This document shows, piece by piece, positions 62,687-64,000 of a stretch of DNA of 64,000 nucleotides. Position 1 is the stretch's first letter. The number at the start of each line of letters is the position of its first letter. The notes below the pieces were generated by a model. It saw only the letters and a list, made by a program, of their open reading frames with translations. It did no database searches and was not told the origin of the DNA. Made by a program: the position numbers and the translations under genes. The DNA comes from Arthrobacter sp. DWC3 (GTDB lineage Bacteria; Actinomycetota; Actinomycetes; Actinomycetales; Micrococcaceae): assembly GCF_002929375.1 (NCBI RefSeq), contig NZ_PJIP01000011.1, forward strand, positions 62,001 through 126,000, given 5' to 3'.

Positions 62687-64000
62687 CTACTTCTTGCCGA
62701 TGAACCAGTCCTGCAGTTTCTGCAGGCGGCGCTGGAGCTGGTCCTCGTTGGCCTGCGCGACGGCGGGTCCGCCGCACTGCTTGCGCAGCTCGGTGTGGAC
62801 CTGGCCGTGCGGCATGCCGGTGCGGGCGGCCCAGGCGGAGACGTTCTTGGCGAGCTGGCCGCGCAGCTCGGTGAGCTGGCGGTGGTCCACCACGAGTGGT
62901 TCCGGCGCTGCGGGCGCCGCCGCGTGCCGCGTCTTGCGGCGGGACTGCTGCTCCTGCTGGCGCTGGCGCAGCAGCTGCCCCACCTGGTCGGCGTCGAGCA
63001 GCCCGGGGATGCCGAGGAAGTCCTGCTCGTCCTCGCTGCCCATCTCGCCGCCGGTGCCGAACTCGCCGCCGTCGAACAGCACGCGGTCGAAGGACGCCTG
63101 CGATTCCAGGGCCTCGAACTTCTGCTTGGTCAGGGAGTCCGACGCCTTGTCCTCGCGGTTCGCGGCCTCCATGAGGCCGTCCTCGAGGCCGAACCCCTCG
63201 TCGTCCTTCTCGGGCCTGTCGAGGGCGTGGTCGCGTTCGAGCTCGAGCTGGTTGGCCAGCGCCATGAGGTTGGGCACCGAGGGCAGGAAGATCGACGCCG
63301 TCTCGCCGCGCCGTCGTGCGCGCACGTAGCGTCCGACGGCCTGCGCGAAGAACAGGGGCGTGGCGGTCGAGGTGGCGTAGACACCGACGGCGAGGCGCGG
63401 GACGTCGACGCCCTCGGACACCATGCGCACGGCGACCATCCAGCGCTTCTCGCCCGCGGAGAACTCCTCGATCTTCGAGGACGCCTTCGCGTCGTCGGAC
63501 AGGATGACGGTCGGGGACTCCCCCGTGATCCGCTTGAGCTGTCCTGCGTAGGCGCGGGCGTCGTCGTGGTCCGTCGCGATGACGAGCCCGCCGGCGTCGT
63601 GCACGGTGCGCCGCACCTCGGTGAGCCGCCTGTCCGCGGCGGCGAGGACGGCCGGGATCCATTCGCCGGCGGGGTTGAGCGCCGTCCGCCAGGCCTGGGC
63701 CGTGATGTCCTTGGTCACGGCGGCCTCGCCGAGCGACGCGGCCATCTCCTCGCCCGCGCTGGTGCGCCAGCGCATCTGGCCGGAGTACGCCATGAACATC
63801 ACGGGACGCACCACGTGGTCCTTCAGGGCCTGGCCGTAGCCGTAGGTGTAGTCGGCGCGGGATCGGCGGATGCCGTCGCGGTCCTCGGCGTACTCGACGA
63901 ACGGGATGGCCGCGGTGTCGGAGCGGAAGGGCGTACCGGTGAGGGCGAGGCGCCGTGCGGCCGGCTCGAAGGCCTCGCGGATGCCGTCACCCCAGGAGAG
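62687..64000 (-). CDS. DEAD/DEAH-box superfamily II helicase (5' end beyond window)
   Basis: 437 codons of the C-terminal part are visible. Motif III-like LALTGTPFRSD is near the window edge. Motif V-VI region: WMVAVRMVSEGVDVPRLAVG and FFAQAVGRYVRARRRG. The tail of about 190 residues is acidic then Gln-rich (QLLRQRQQEQQSRRK) and ends in a helical region HTELRKQCGGPAVAQANEDQ. It resembles the UvrB/RecG-like 'DEAD/DEAH box helicase' proteins next to pncB in actinobacteria. Specific function unknown. Confidence 0.9.
   Translation of the reverse strand, partial: LSWGDGIREAFEPAARRLALTGTPFRSDTAAIPFVEYAEDRDGIRRSRADYTYGYGQALKDHVVRPVMFMAYSGQMRWRTSAGEEMAASLGEAAVTKDITAQAWRTALNPAGEWIPAVLAAADRRLTEVRRTVHDAGGLVIATDHDDARAYAGQLKRITGESPTVILSDDAKASSKIEEFSAGEKRWMVAVRMVSEGVDVPRLAVGVYATSTATPLFFAQAVGRYVRARRRGETASIFLPSVPNLMALANQLELERDHALDRPEKDDEGFGLEDGLMEAANREDKASDSLTKQKFEALESQASFDRVLFDGGEFGTGGEMGSEDEQDFLGIPGLLDADQVGQLLRQRQQEQQSRRKTRHAAAPAAPEPLVVDHRQLTELRGQLAKNVSAWAARTGMPHGQVHTELRKQCGGPAVAQANEDQLQRRLQKLQDWFIGKK

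Overview
The window is a gene-dense, very high-GC stretch of chromosome. Its codon use, many GTG/TTG starts, an NrtR-controlled NAD operon, an attenuated ilvB leader and the order pncB / clpS-DUF2017-murI-MBL-rph-rdgB all point to an actinobacterium. The overall gene set resembles Micrococcaceae (Arthrobacter-like); the genus is an inference. I see no rRNA, CRISPR array, insertion sequence, prophage or plasmid module. Two tRNA genes (Lys-CTT, Leu-TAG) are present. The window opens inside ilvB and closes inside a superfamily II helicase gene.

Layout. 1-3.8 kb: branched-chain amino-acid genes ilvB (with leader peptide and attenuator) and ilvD. 3.9-9.6 kb: an unknown protein, a 2-hydroxyacid dehydrogenase, a PQQ-type sugar dehydrogenase lipoprotein, tRNA-Lys, a membrane-anchored unknown, a VOC protein, a cation-efflux carrier and a DUF2795 protein. 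9.6-22.7 kb: the most striking region, a heptose locus. It has gmhA, gmhB, two different hldE-type kinase/adenylyltransferase fusions, three GT9 heptosyltransferase-like enzymes, three other glycosyltransferases, an SDR and an aldehyde dehydrogenase. Six of its genes are chained by exact 4-nt start/stop overlaps. The chain has a promoter that looks like a SigB/SigF general-stress promoter, and a SigB/SigF-family sigma gene lies just beyond the locus at 22.8 kb. 22.8-35.4 kb: sigma factor, MarR regulator and Bcp peroxiredoxin, tRNA-Leu, fasciclin lipoprotein, orphan oligopeptide-type binding protein, malate:quinone oxidoreductase, RND exporter with its own MarR gene, transglutaminase-like protein, SDR. 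35.4-42.3 kb: lipoprotein, then nrtR-nadA-nadB-nadC-nifS for de novo NAD synthesis. 42.4-56.3 kb: hydrolase, Ser/Thr kinase, a 51-residue acidic protein that is easily missed, MFS carrier, SbcC/SbcD, aquaporin, a degenerate ADP-ribosylglycohydrolase homologue, SDR, DnaQ-BRCT exonuclease, HAD phosphatase, DedA. 56.4-64 kb: rdgB, rph, an Rv1339-like MBL enzyme, murI, DUF2017, clpS, then the NAD-salvage pair pncB-pncA and the helicase.

How genes work together. The nadA/B/C set makes NAD from aspartate, nifS probably supplies NadA's Fe-S cluster, and pncA/pncB recycle nicotinamide and nicotinate, so both routes to NAD are in this window. The heptose genes cover isomerase, kinase, phosphatase and adenylyltransferase steps of the ADP-heptose route, but I find no HldD epimerase and no flippase or polymerase. 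The likely product is therefore an ADP-D,D-heptose-derived glycoconjugate of unknown form in a bacterium with no LPS. Many genes here carry a TANNNT -10 hexamer only 5-7 nt before the start codon, which suggests leaderless transcripts are common.
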